Assembly (NCBI GenBank): GCA_964492235.1
Contig: CAZBJQ010000056.1
Location: 1-16,666, forward strand
Reading direction: 5' to 3'
From: PFL42 sp964492235
GTDB taxonomy: Bacteria; Chloroflexota; Anaerolineae; Anaerolineales; E44-bin32
DNA: 16,666 bases
Shown: positions 1 to 6,307 of the stretch, piece by piece
How positions within the stretch are numbered: the first letter of the stretch is position 1
How the letters are laid out: every line of letters begins with the position of its first letter
The notes under the pieces: generated by a model
What the model was told of the DNA's origin: nothing
The model's database searches: none
Seen by the model: only the letters and a program-made list of their open reading frames with translations
Position numbers and translations under genes: made by a program

Positions 1-43
1 GGCCTGATCCGTCGGAAAAGGGAAAGGGCGACCTGCGAGGTTT

Positions 44-68
44 GGCTGACGCCCCTGCCCCGTCAGCC
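44..68. terminator. Hairpin downstream of the methyltransferase-like gene
   Basis: GGCTGACG at 44-51 pairs perfectly with CGTCAGCC at 61-68 around a 9-nt C-rich loop. It lies 28 nt beyond the stop codon of the minus-strand gene that ends at 96, a usual place for a transcription end. Neither strand has a T-run after the stem, so it is not a canonical intrinsic terminator; it may act as an mRNA 3' stabiliser or a weak terminator. Bases 1-43 show nothing I recognise. Confidence 0.4.
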
Positions 69-95
69 GCCTACTTCGCTTGTTGCAGCGTGCTT

Positions 96-734
96 CTAGC
101 GCGACCGGCGGTGGGGGAGGAAACGCGGCGTGCGGCGGAAGTAGTCGGCGAGGCCCGGGTAGCGGGTCCTCAGTTCCCAGTCCGCCATCTCCGCCATCAG
201 CAGCACCGATAGCAGCCAAAGCGCAAACCACACCCAGACCGGCAGGCTCTCACTCAGAACAGCCACACCGAGAGCCACCAGAATCACACCGGCCATCCCC
301 GGGCGGCGCATCCGCCTGTACGGCAAGCGCTCGACCAGGCTGGGCAGCGTGCTGATCAGCAGGCCGGTCTGTGCCCGCGCCCGCACCGACCATCCCAACA
401 GCGCCGCGCCTGCAGCCAGCGTGGCTAGACCGCTCAGGAGCTGAGGCAGCGGTAGCTTGGGGTTCATATCACCGGGGCCGGTCAGGCCGTGGGTCCCGAA
501 GGAGGTCACCACGCCGGGGGAGCCGGGGCCGATGCGCAGGCTGAACGCCCACAGGAAGGACCAGGCGCTGAAGGCCAGGGCGATCGCCCAAAGGGCAGCG
601 CCCGCTTGAGCCGCCCATGTTCCCACAGCCGGCGCCGCACGCCGCAACAGCACCGCGCTCAGGCCGGCCATCATGGATGCCAGAAGAGCCAACACAAAGG
701 GAAAATCGGCGATCAGCCGAGGCAGGAGCGTCAT
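96..734 (-). CDS. Isoprenylcysteine carboxyl methyltransferase-like membrane protein
   Basis: A 212-residue polytopic membrane protein with hydrophobic segments near residues 8-30, 41-65, 96-120 and 146-182. The C-terminal third has the pattern of the ICMT/PEMT membrane methyltransferase superfamily: an RRPGMAG turn before a membrane hairpin, then an acidic E-x(4)-R-Y-P-G-L-x-D-Y helix and a TPRFLP tail, which resembles the SAM-binding end of these proteins. In the family the usual turn is RHPxY; here His-Pro is replaced by Arg-Pro, so methyl transfer is not certain, and the substrate is unknown. It follows the triple-repeat membrane gene by 27 bp on the same strand and is probably co-transcribed with it. 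No good Shine-Dalgarno precedes the ATG. The family call is fairly sure, the function is not. Confidence 0.65.
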   Translation of the reverse strand: MTLLPRLIADFPFVLALLASMMAGLSAVLLRRAAPAVGTWAAQAGAALWAIALAFSAWSFLWAFSLRIGPGSPGVVTSFGTHGLTGPGDMNPKLPLPQLLSGLATLAAGAALLGWSVRARAQTGLLISTLPSLVERLPYRRMRRPGMAGVILVALGVAVLSESLPVWVWFALWLLSVLLMAEMADWELRTRYPGLADYFRRTPRFLPHRRSR

Positions 735-761
735 CGCTTGGACATCGATTCCCTCAGAACC

Positions 762-1718
762 TTACCGCAGCAGCAGGTAGCCGACAACACCTATGCCGGC
801 CAGGCCTAGCATGGCGGTGGCGGTCAGCCCGGCGGACAGCAGGGCAACCGCCCACAGCGAGCGTCCCGGGGAGACGGCGACGGCCTCCCAGGCGGTGGCA
901 GGCGAGGCCACCATCCCCGTGGGTTGAGCAGGACGGCCCAGGTACAGCGAGGCCAGAGCCAGGACGGCGAACAACAGGAACGGCGCGAAGAACAGCACCA
1001 GCCGAATAAAGGCCTCACTCCCCAGCGTGGCCATCAGTGTGTCGAAGCGAGCCGGCGCGCCGTAGTAGAGGAGCAGCGCCCCGAGGGAGAACAGCAACAG
1101 AGGAATGGTCGGGATCAACAGCAGCCTCACCGACCACACGGCGGCGCGCCAGGCCGGGTTCGATCTGCCGTCCGCCTCTGCCTCGGCCGGCCGGCGTGCC
1201 GCCAAGGAGGTCAGCAGCACCAGCGCCGCCGAGAACACGAACGGTGCCAAGCGGACCAGCGGCCGCAGGAAGCGATCGCCCGGCAGCGGCTCGAGCAGCA
1301 GGCCAAACCTTCCCGGGGCTACGAAGGACATCAGCAACAGGGCGACCGAGAACAGCAAGGCAGCCAGCGTAACCGCAAACAGCCCGGGGAGCAGACGCGG
1401 GCGCGGCCCTTCCCGCCGGCGCATCGGCTGGGCGGGGACGGCGGCCGGCGCCGGCCGGGCTGGCTCGAGGGCGTACAACAGGGCCATGACCACGATCGCA
1501 AACAGCGTCGCCGGGGCGAAGAACAGCGCCAGGCGCACGAACTGGTCGCCCGGGAGCAACTCCAGCAGCCGGTCCAGCCGAGTGGGCGCAGCGTAGAACA
1601 GCCCCAGCGCAGCGATCGACAGGCAGAGCAACGGCACGGTCGGGATGAGCACGATCCCGGCCAGCACCCGCGTGGCTCTGGCGGCGTCAGACGAAGGTTG
1701 TTGCCCGTGGCTTGTCAT
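762..1718 (-). CDS. Membrane protein built of three internal repeats
   Basis: I do not recognise a named family. The 318-residue protein has three copies of a roughly 65-residue unit, at about 18-84, 109-173 and 198-261. Each unit is a transmembrane helix, an amphipathic stretch and a second transmembrane helix. The stretch reads APTRLDRLLELLPGDQFVRL in copy 1, APGRFGLLLEPLPGDRFLRP in copy 2 and APARFDTLMATLGSEAFIRL in copy 3, followed by F/L-AP. Copies are joined by Pro/Ala/Arg-rich linkers, and a seventh helix at about 290-316 ends the protein. This gives an estimated seven membrane segments. No catalytic motif is visible; a structural, sensory or transport role cannot be told apart. It lies 27 bp upstream of the ICMT-like gene in the same direction. 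The ATG at 1718 lacks a clear ribosome-binding site. Confidence 0.75.
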   Translation of the reverse strand: MTSHGQQPSSDAARATRVLAGIVLIPTVPLLCLSIAALGLFYAAPTRLDRLLELLPGDQFVRLALFFAPATLFAIVVMALLYALEPARPAPAAVPAQPMRRREGPRPRLLPGLFAVTLAALLFSVALLLMSFVAPGRFGLLLEPLPGDRFLRPLVRLAPFVFSAALVLLTSLAARRPAEAEADGRSNPAWRAAVWSVRLLLIPTIPLLLFSLGALLLYYGAPARFDTLMATLGSEAFIRLVLFFAPFLLFAVLALASLYLGRPAQPTGMVASPATAWEAVAVSPGRSLWAVALLSAGLTATAMLGLAGIGVVGYLLLR

Positions 1719-1782
1719 GGCATGGGGCGCCCGATGCGTCAGCCCATTGCAGTATTACCGCCTGCATGCGGCTTTCGTCGCG

Positions 1783-2622
1783 CTAGGGCTGAAGATCCAC
1801 CTCGACGCTTGACAGATGGACGTCTCCCCCGAAGGCCGGGCTGATGTCCCGGACAAGGATACGCCCCGGACCGGCGGTGGTCAGGCTGTAGGTGACATCG
1901 GTCTGGAAGGGGCCCGCCACGCCAAGCTCGATTCCCTGCAGGATCACTGCCTGCGCACCCAGACGGTTGCCCTGCGCATCGAGGACTTCCACCAGAAGCG
2001 TTTGCTCGAAGCTGGCCACTCCGACGCCCTCGACCCGCACCACACCACCCGAGACCACGGCACCAGGTGCCGGCTCGAGAATGGCAATGCGCTCCGAATG
2101 CACCACCCGATTACGGATCTCAACCGGCCCGAGGGGGGTCAGCACGACCGGCACGGAGGCCAGATGGACAGTGCCCCCGTCGCGGGCGCTCTGTTGCAGG
2201 ACCTGGATGGTGGCCTTGCGCTCGGCGGGCACTACGAAGGGGATTTCGGTGCTGAACGGACCGCGCTGGCCCAACTCCGCCTGGATCATAACCGGCTGCA
2301 CCGCAATTTCTACCCCGTCGTCCAGCACCACCCGCACAACGAGCGTTTGCTCAAAGGCCGGATCGGCAATCCCGGAGACCCGCACCGGGCTGGTGACCCG
2401 AGAGACGGCGCCGGGCTCGAGGATCAGAATGGCTTCGTCCGGCAGTTCCGGGGTTGGGGGGGGCGTCACCGTGGGGGTGCTGACCGGCTGCTGGGTGGCC
2501 GTCGGCACGGCCGGCCCGGGCACGGGCGCCGGCGTTTCGCTCGGCAGCACAAGGCTGACGCTGGGGGGTGTGCAGGCAGCGAGCAGCAGCGCCAAGCTTC
2601 CGGCGAGTGCAACTTGGGTCAT
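1783..2622 (-). CDS. Lipoprotein with two Gmad2-type Ig-like domains
   Basis: Predicted exported lipoprotein of 279 residues. A short hydrophobic signal ends in the lipobox L-A-A-C (Cys17 counting from the chosen ATG), followed by a Thr/Pro-rich spacer to about residue 60 and two homologous beta-sandwich domains. Each opens with an ILEP-x-x-G-x-V strand, contains the phrase V(A/D)-x-(S/A)-FEQTL-V-V and closes with VHL-(A/S)-SV. This is the pattern of Gmad2, the Ig-like domain also found in spore-germination proteins, where it is thought to bind ligands or proteins at the surface. The ATG at 2622 is preferred over the GTG at 2628 because GGGAGG (2633-2628) lies 5 nt before it. No partner gene is evident. 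Lipoprotein status is strong, Gmad2 identity good, role unknown. Confidence 0.82.
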   Translation of the reverse strand: MTQVALAGSLALLLAACTPPSVSLVLPSETPAPVPGPAVPTATQQPVSTPTVTPPPTPELPDEAILILEPGAVSRVTSPVRVSGIADPAFEQTLVVRVVLDDGVEIAVQPVMIQAELGQRGPFSTEIPFVVPAERKATIQVLQQSARDGGTVHLASVPVVLTPLGPVEIRNRVVHSERIAILEPAPGAVVSGGVVRVEGVGVASFEQTLLVEVLDAQGNRLGAQAVILQGIELGVAGPFQTDVTYSLTTAGPGRILVRDISPAFGGDVHLSSVEVDLQP

Positions 2623-2665
2623 GGACACCTCCCGGGCGGAGCGAGTGTAACCTTACCCCAGTGGT

Positions 2666-2694
2666 TTGACATTAGAACAAATGTGCTATATGAT
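2666..2694 (+). promoter_or_regulatory. Near-consensus sigma-70 promoter of the LuxR-type gene
   Basis: The -35 box TTGACA (2666-2671) is perfect. After exactly 17 nt comes TATGAT (2689-2694), five of six matches to the -10 consensus. The expected start of transcription is about 2701-2702, only two or three bases before the ATG at 2704, so the transcript should be essentially leaderless. This is the strongest promoter seen in the window, and its spacer is filled by a palindrome. Confidence 0.75.
2673..2688. promoter_or_regulatory. Palindromic operator inside the promoter spacer, LexA-box-like
   Basis: TAGAACAAATGTGCTA is an imperfect palindrome (TAGAACA against TAGCACA on the other strand) that exactly occupies the spacer between the -35 and -10 boxes. 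It departs by one base from the GAAC-N4-GTTC core bound by LexA in Firmicutes and Actinobacteria, and its left half TAGAACA is identical to that of the operator at 12027-12044. A repressor here would block polymerase binding. LexA is my inference; another dimeric regulator, including the LuxR-type product itself, is possible. Confidence 0.45.
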
Positions 2695-2703
2695 GCAGTT
2701 GCT

Positions 2704-3183
2704 ATGCTGACCCGCCGACCCAGCCTGGTCCGCCCCGTTCTTGCCCCGGAGGCCCGGGTGCCCGTTGAACCGCTTTCGATCGAAGTGGCGGCCGACCTGA
2801 GTTCGCAGCTGCGCACGCTGGCCTTCGCTCAGGGTCAATCGCCGCAGGCCTTGGCCCAACGTCTGCTGGCGCGCAGCCTGGAGCAGGAGGCGCGCCGGGC
2901 AAGGGCCGAGCGCTCCCTGACCACCCTGACGCCGCGCCAGCAGGAGGTCGCCTGGCTGGCGGCCAGCGGCAGCACCAACCGGCAGATCGCCGAAGCGCTG
3001 GTCGTCTCAACGGAGACCGTCAAGACGCATGTGGCCAACGTACTCGAGCGTTTCGGCCTGCGCAGCAAGGCCGAGTTGCGCCTGCTGCTGCTCGACCTCG
3101 GCCTCCAGGCGAAACCGCCTCGGCGAACATCGATCCCCACCCGCGGTGAGTTCCGCCCTCCGGCACGCACGCTGTCGCGTTGA
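2704..3183 (+). CDS. LuxR/GerE-type HTH regulator without receiver domain
   Basis: A 159-residue transcription factor. Residues 75-133 form a typical GerE helix-turn-helix: LTPRQQEVAWLA, then the NRQIAEAL helix, then the recognition helix VSTETVKTHVANVLERFGL and an SKAEL tail. The N-terminal part has no phosphoacceptor receiver domain. Residues 24-60 (LSIEVAADLSSQLRTLA followed by SPQALAQRLLARSLE) look like a beta-strand and two helices of the ribbon-helix-helix kind, a plausible dimerisation or second DNA-contact module. The open frame extends far upstream, but the promoter at 2666-2694 places transcription start near 2701, so the ATG at 2704 is the start and the mRNA is nearly leaderless. 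It diverges from the Gmad2 lipoprotein gene. Activity may be set by its own level, as no sensory domain is seen. Confidence 0.82.
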   Translation: MLTRRPSLVRPVLAPEARVPVEPLSIEVAADLSSQLRTLAFAQGQSPQALAQRLLARSLEQEARRARAERSLTTLTPRQQEVAWLAASGSTNRQIAEALVVSTETVKTHVANVLERFGLRSKAELRLLLLDLGLQAKPPRRTSIPTRGEFRPPARTLSR

Positions 3184-3277
3184 TCCCACCCCGGAAAGAG
3201 GAGAGGCCGCCCTGAGAGCAGCCCGGCGAGGCGACCCCGTGCGACACCCTCGAACACGAAACCCGCCTGCCGGGGTC

Positions 3278-3940
3278 CTACGCAACCAGCGGCGGTGGCG
3301 GCGCCTGTAGCCCGACCTTGTAGACTTGGCCGTACAGATGCCCCTGAACAGCCATGGCATAGGCCGTGGTGAAAACCCCGCCGACGAGGCAGAACACCAA
3401 TCCCAGCGTTGCGGCGAGTGAGGCCACAAAGGCGCCCAACAGTGCCAGCACGTGGGCCGCCGGCGCGTTGCGGATGTGTCGCCATAGCAGCCGGAAGCGG
3501 AACGCAGCCGCTAGGCTGCCGCTGTCCGCCAGCACGCCCACCGCAGCTACCAGGAAATACATCAAGACGGCGAAGTAGGCCAGAAAGAAGATCCCCAGGC
3601 AGCTGCTCAGACAGAGCAGAAGGAAGTTCGGTTGCTCGGACGTCTGCATCCTCCCCGCCATCAGCGACAGAAGAACGCCGGTCAGCAGCACGGGCAGCAG
3701 ATAGACCACACTCACCAGGAGATACTTCAAGCCCAGAACCAGAGCCTCCACAACCGGCTCAAAGCCAACCAACGGCTCCGGCTCGTCACGGATCACACGC
3801 CGGGCGATCAGGATCAACCAGCCGGTGATGAAGACCGGCCCAAAGACCGGGATCAACAGATACAGGCCGACGACGGCGAACTTCACTGGCCAGCGCCGAT
3901 CCTGGAAGGGAAAGATAAACGCCGGGGCGAAATTCATCAT
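3278..3940 (-). CDS. DUF4013 family integral membrane protein
   Basis: About 220 residues with five or six membrane segments. The N-terminal layout is a short FPFQDRRWPVKF lead, a helix containing LIPVFGPVFITGW, then the ARRVIRDEPEPLVGF loop. This matches DUF4013, a family of bacterial and archaeal membrane proteins of unknown function. A later cytoplasmic loop carries AFRFRLLWRHIRNAPAA. The start is the tandem ATG-ATG at 3940/3937: GGAGG (3950-3946) lies 5 or 8 nt upstream. The longer reading that begins at 4093 would overlap the divergent gene and has no ribosome-binding site. The gene converges on the LuxR-type regulator with a 94-bp gap and diverges from the HEAT-like gene. Family fairly sure, function unknown. 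Confidence 0.75.
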   Translation of the reverse strand: MMNFAPAFIFPFQDRRWPVKFAVVGLYLLIPVFGPVFITGWLILIARRVIRDEPEPLVGFEPVVEALVLGLKYLLVSVVYLLPVLLTGVLLSLMAGRMQTSEQPNFLLLCLSSCLGIFFLAYFAVLMYFLVAAVGVLADSGSLAAAFRFRLLWRHIRNAPAAHVLALLGAFVASLAATLGLVFCLVGGVFTTAYAMAVQGHLYGQVYKVGLQAPPPPLVA

Positions 3941-3965
3941 GCCAGCCTCCGTCCGCGACGGCGCC

Positions 3966-3974
3966 ATCTTACCA
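3966..3974 (-). promoter_or_regulatory. Extended -10 promoter for the DUF4013 gene
   Basis: On the minus strand the sequence reads TGG-TAAGAT, a TGn extended -10 element with four of six matches in the hexamer. No -35 box is visible, which is typical of extended -10 promoters. Transcription would begin near 3959, about 20 nt before the start codon and just upstream of the GGAGG site. Confidence 0.35.
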
Positions 3975-4005
3975 TCCGGGCCCGCCTCGGGTGCAGGCGG
4001 GTCTC

Positions 4006-4014
4006 TGGTAGACT
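4006..4014 (+). promoter_or_regulatory. Extended -10 promoter for the HEAT-like gene, leaderless
   Basis: TGG-TAGACT is a TGn extended -10 element. Its predicted start of transcription (about 4021-4022) coincides with the GTG start codon at 4022, and no Shine-Dalgarno sequence is present. This fits a leaderless transcript and supports the chosen start. It lies back to back with the minus-strand extended -10 at 3966-3974. Confidence 0.4.
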
Positions 4015-4021
4015 CCGCGCC

Positions 4022-4768
4022 GTGACCAAGATCGACGAATACCGCAGCGCCTTGCGCCGGGCGCAAGACTGGGATGCCTACCTGCGTGCGCACAGCGGGC
4101 TGCCGGGGCCGCGCGGCAACCTCGAGCTCGCCCGGGCGCTGGCCGAGGAGGGAGATCGCCCGCGGTTTGACCGCTACCTCGCCATCCCGCCGGACCAGGC
4201 GCCAGAGAACAGCCCCGAGGTTTTCCTAACCGTGTGCGGCGTCCTCGGGTATGGCCGCCTGCTGGGCGAGGGGAACATCCGCTTGCTGCCCCGGTTGCGC
4301 CACTTGGCCGATGACTCTCGCTGGCGCGTGCGCGAGGCCGTGGCGATGGCTCTGCAGTCCTGGGGTGATGCCGACATGCCGGCCCTGCTGCGGGAAATGC
4401 GAGCCTGGAGCCAGGGCTCTCTCCTCGAACAGCGAGCCGCGGTCGCCGCCGTCTGCGAGCCCCGGCTGCTGAACGGCCGCCGTATCACCTCCGGCGTGCT
4501 TACCCTCCTTGACCGCGTGACGAAGCACCTGCAGCAGTACGGGGATCGCCGTTCCGAACCCTTCCGCGTGCTGCGCCTGGCCCTGGCCTACGCCTGGAGT
4601 GTGGCCGTCGCCGCCAACCTCGAAGCTGGGCTTCCCAGGATGGAGCACTGGCTTCGGATCGATGACCCGGACATCCGCTGGCTGATGCGTCAGAACCTGA
4701 CGAAGAATCGTCTGCGCCGAGCCAACCCGGCCTGGACACGGCGCTGGCTCGCCGCCATCGATCGCTAG
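4022..4768 (+). CDS. HEAT-like (DNA-alkylation-repeat-type) helical repeat protein
   Basis: A 248-residue soluble, helix-rich protein. Between about residues 60 and 150 it has paired amphipathic helices of the HEAT type, for example LPRLRHLADDSRWRVREAVA followed by MALQSWGDADMPALLREMRAW, and again LEQRAAVAAVCEPRLL. The C-terminal part ends with W-x-x-IDDPDIRWLMRQNLTKNRL, a phrase close to the final HEAT repeat of several such proteins (ALxxWxxxDDxxLRWIxxxNLxKxRL). Such repeats make protein- or DNA-binding scaffolds; related AlkD-like folds handle DNA, but no catalytic residue can be assigned here. The start is GTG 4022, whose transcript seems leaderless. The frame is open to 3632, but that part lies antisense to the DUF4013 gene and reads as a shadow. 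Confidence 0.72.
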   Translation: MTKIDEYRSALRRAQDWDAYLRAHSGLPGPRGNLELARALAEEGDRPRFDRYLAIPPDQAPENSPEVFLTVCGVLGYGRLLGEGNIRLLPRLRHLADDSRWRVREAVAMALQSWGDADMPALLREMRAWSQGSLLEQRAAVAAVCEPRLLNGRRITSGVLTLLDRVTKHLQQYGDRRSEPFRVLRLALAYAWSVAVAANLEAGLPRMEHWLRIDDPDIRWLMRQNLTKNRLRRANPAWTRRWLAAIDR

Positions 4769-4865
4769 GCCCCGGGGCGTCCACCGGCGCCGGCCTGTCG
4801 CGAGGCATCCTCCCCCCCGCCGTCCCGAACCATCTCTCTAGTGGCTGCGCCCGAGGAGGCGATCC

Positions 4866-5252
4866 GTGCCCGACAAGTCCCCGATCGAGAAGATGTACCT
4901 GAGGGAAGGCTACCGGGCGCTGCTCGTCGCCGAGCCACCCGGCTACCGCCGGCAACTCGGACGCCTGCCGAAGGGCGTCGTTCTCCTGTCATCCTCAGGT
5001 GGGCAGGCCGATTGGATCCAGGTGTTCGTCCGCTCTCGCAAGGATATGGAGCGAAGACTTCCCGGCCTCAGGCGCCGACTGGCGGCGAACGGCCTGCTGT
5101 GGATCAGCTATGCCAAGGGCGGCTCCGACCTGGCGACCGACGTCAATCGAGACGTCATCATCGCTTATGCCCCGTCCATCGGACTGCAAGCGGTGGCGCA
5201 GGTCTCCATCGATCAGGACTGGTCGGCGGTCCGCCTGAAGGTCCTCGGGTGA
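4866..5252 (+). CDS. DUF3052 family protein
   Basis: A 128-residue soluble protein matching the pattern of DUF3052: an N-terminal YRALLVAEPPGYRRQLGRLP strand-helix, a central GQADWIQVFVRSRKDMERRLP segment, then LLWISYAKGGSDLATDVNRD and the closing VAQVSIDQDWSAVRLKV strand. The family is small, widespread and without a known function; members are annotated as conserved hypothetical. The GTG at 4866 is well supported by GAGGAGG at 4853-4859, 6 nt upstream. The 97 bp before it contain no other feature I recognise. Its stop codon overlaps, as GTGA, the first codon of the aldo/keto reductase remnant, probably by chance after a deletion. Confidence 0.82.
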   Translation: MPDKSPIEKMYLREGYRALLVAEPPGYRRQLGRLPKGVVLLSSSGGQADWIQVFVRSRKDMERRLPGLRRRLAANGLLWISYAKGGSDLATDVNRDVIIAYAPSIGLQAVAQVSIDQDWSAVRLKVLG

Positions 5253-5466
5253 AGGAAGCGCACCCCTTCGCGCTGGTCACCGGGGCCCGCACGCTGACAC
5301 AGCTGGAGGACAATCTCGCCTGCCTGCAGCTCTCTCTTCGGCTGGAGCACGTCTCCCGGCTGGATGAGATCAGCCGCAAGGAGCTCGGTCTTCCATATGA
5401 GTTCCTGACTTCCGACGGAGTGCACGACGCCACCTTCGGCGGTGCCTGTGGTCAGATCGGCCGCCA
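5249..5466 (+). pseudogene. C-terminal remnant of an aldo/keto reductase
   Basis: The reading frame entered through the GTGA overlap with the DUF3052 gene encodes a clear AKR C-terminus: VTGARTLTQLEDNLACLQLS, then LDEISRKELGLPYEFL and TFGGACGQIGRH. In intact enzymes this segment holds the NADP(H) phosphate-contacting G-A-R-T-x-x-Q-L-x-x-N motif and ends within a few residues of FGG-x-x-x-x-I. Only about 70 of roughly 320-340 residues remain; the barrel and the catalytic Tyr, Asp, Lys and His are absent upstream, where the DUF3052 gene stands instead. The natural stop is also lost, because the frame runs on to 5725 in unrelated sequence. I conclude that a deletion fused the two loci. Confidence 0.7.
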
Positions 5467-5773
5467 CCGCCTGCCAGGTGCCCGATGCTGGCAGCGACAG
5501 GGTTCGGCTGGCGCCAGCAAGCGCGCCAAAGAGCCTCGGATGTCAGAAGCCCTGGGTGGGCGCCATCGCCACACCCGCCGGGCTGTGCGATGGCTCAACC
5601 GCCAGTCGCTGCCTCATTCACGCCTGGGCCCAGGGGCGGTATTGTGCAGCCGGCGCGAGGTCAGTGGCCAGAGCCTGGTGCTGGTCTATGCCGCCGGCAG
5701 CGGCGCAGGTTGGCCGCGATCATGATGATCTCTTAACCTCGGTGCGGCAGAATCCATCTGGCGGAGGCACATC
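5467..5773. other. Gene-poor stretch after the reductase remnant
   Basis: About 300 bp with no recognisable coding sequence. Open frames pass through it, but their products are Arg/Ala/Gly-rich and match no family I know. Near 5719-5731 is a short near-palindrome, GATCATGATGATC, about 45 bp before the arsC start; it could be an operator for an ArsR-type repressor, but the match is too short to call. GGAGG at 5762-5766 is the ribosome-binding site of arsC. The rest is probably decayed sequence from the same deletion that left the reductase remnant. Confidence 0.4.
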
Positions 5774-6217
5774 ATGGTCGGCAAAGTGCTCTTCCTGTGC
5801 ATGGGCAATTCAGCCCGCAGCCAGATGGCGGAAGCCCTGTTGGGCCAACTCGGCGGTGGGCGGTTCGAGGTCTACAGCGCCGGGCTGGAGCCCAAGGGGA
5901 TCCATCCCCTCACCCGGCGGGTGATGCAGGAGATCGGTCTGGACCTGGCCGGCCAGCGCTCGAAGAGCGTCGGTGAGTACATGGGCAGGCTCAACTTCAC
6001 CTGGCTGATCACCGTCTGCAGCGACGCCGAGGAGAAGTGCCCGAGTACCTTCCCCGGGATCAGCAACCGCGCGCACTGGCCGGTCGACGACCCGGCCGGC
6101 GCAGTGGGGACTCCGGAGGTCCAGCTTGCGGCCTTCCGCCGCGCCCGAGACGACCTCGATCAGCGTATCCGGTCCTGGCTGGTCGAGCAGGCCCTGGCAT
6201 CGGATCAGCCGACGTAG
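5774..6217 (+). CDS. arsC: Arsenate reductase, thioredoxin-coupled type
   Basis: A 147-residue protein of the low-molecular-weight tyrosine phosphatase fold. The P-loop is C9-MGNSA-R15 (C-x5-R), followed by SQMAEA. A resolving cysteine pair sits at C82 and C89 in TVCSDAEEKCP, the same numbers as in the Bacillus and Staphylococcus enzymes, and D105 in HWPVDDP matches their general acid. The enzyme reduces arsenate to arsenite in the cytoplasm. The attack by C9 is resolved through C82 and C89, and thioredoxin restores the enzyme. The cysteine pair argues against a plain tyrosine phosphatase. GGAGG lies 7 nt before the ATG. A broken aquaporin gene follows 90 bp downstream, the gene order expected for arsenite export through a channel; no ArsR or ArsB is seen in the window. 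Confidence 0.92.
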   Translation: MVGKVLFLCMGNSARSQMAEALLGQLGGGRFEVYSAGLEPKGIHPLTRRVMQEIGLDLAGQRSKSVGEYMGRLNFTWLITVCSDAEEKCPSTFPGISNRAHWPVDDPAGAVGTPEVQLAAFRRARDDLDQRIRSWLVEQALASDQPT

Positions 6218-6307
6218 CCGGCCAGCCGGGAGAGCGCTCGCTCGCCCCCATCCCCCGTGCCGACCAGGGGTCCAACGCATCCAATGGCGCAGGCAGGTTT
6301 GACAAGC

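Noticed and set aside
924..1844. 306-codon plus-strand frame
   Set aside because: Antisense to the triple-repeat membrane protein; the product is Gln/Arg-rich and lacks any fold signature.
1816..2703. Upstream extension of the LuxR-type gene
   Set aside because: It runs antisense through the Gmad2 lipoprotein and lies before the predicted transcription start at about 2701.
3233..3277. Inverted repeat GACCCCG/CGGGGTC between the convergent LuxR-type and DUF4013 genes
   Set aside because: Only 7 bp with a 31-nt loop; expected by chance at this GC content, so not called as a terminator.
5710..5738. TTGGCC-17-TTAACC as a promoter for arsC
   Set aside because: The -10 box matches consensus at only two of six positions; spacing alone is not enough.
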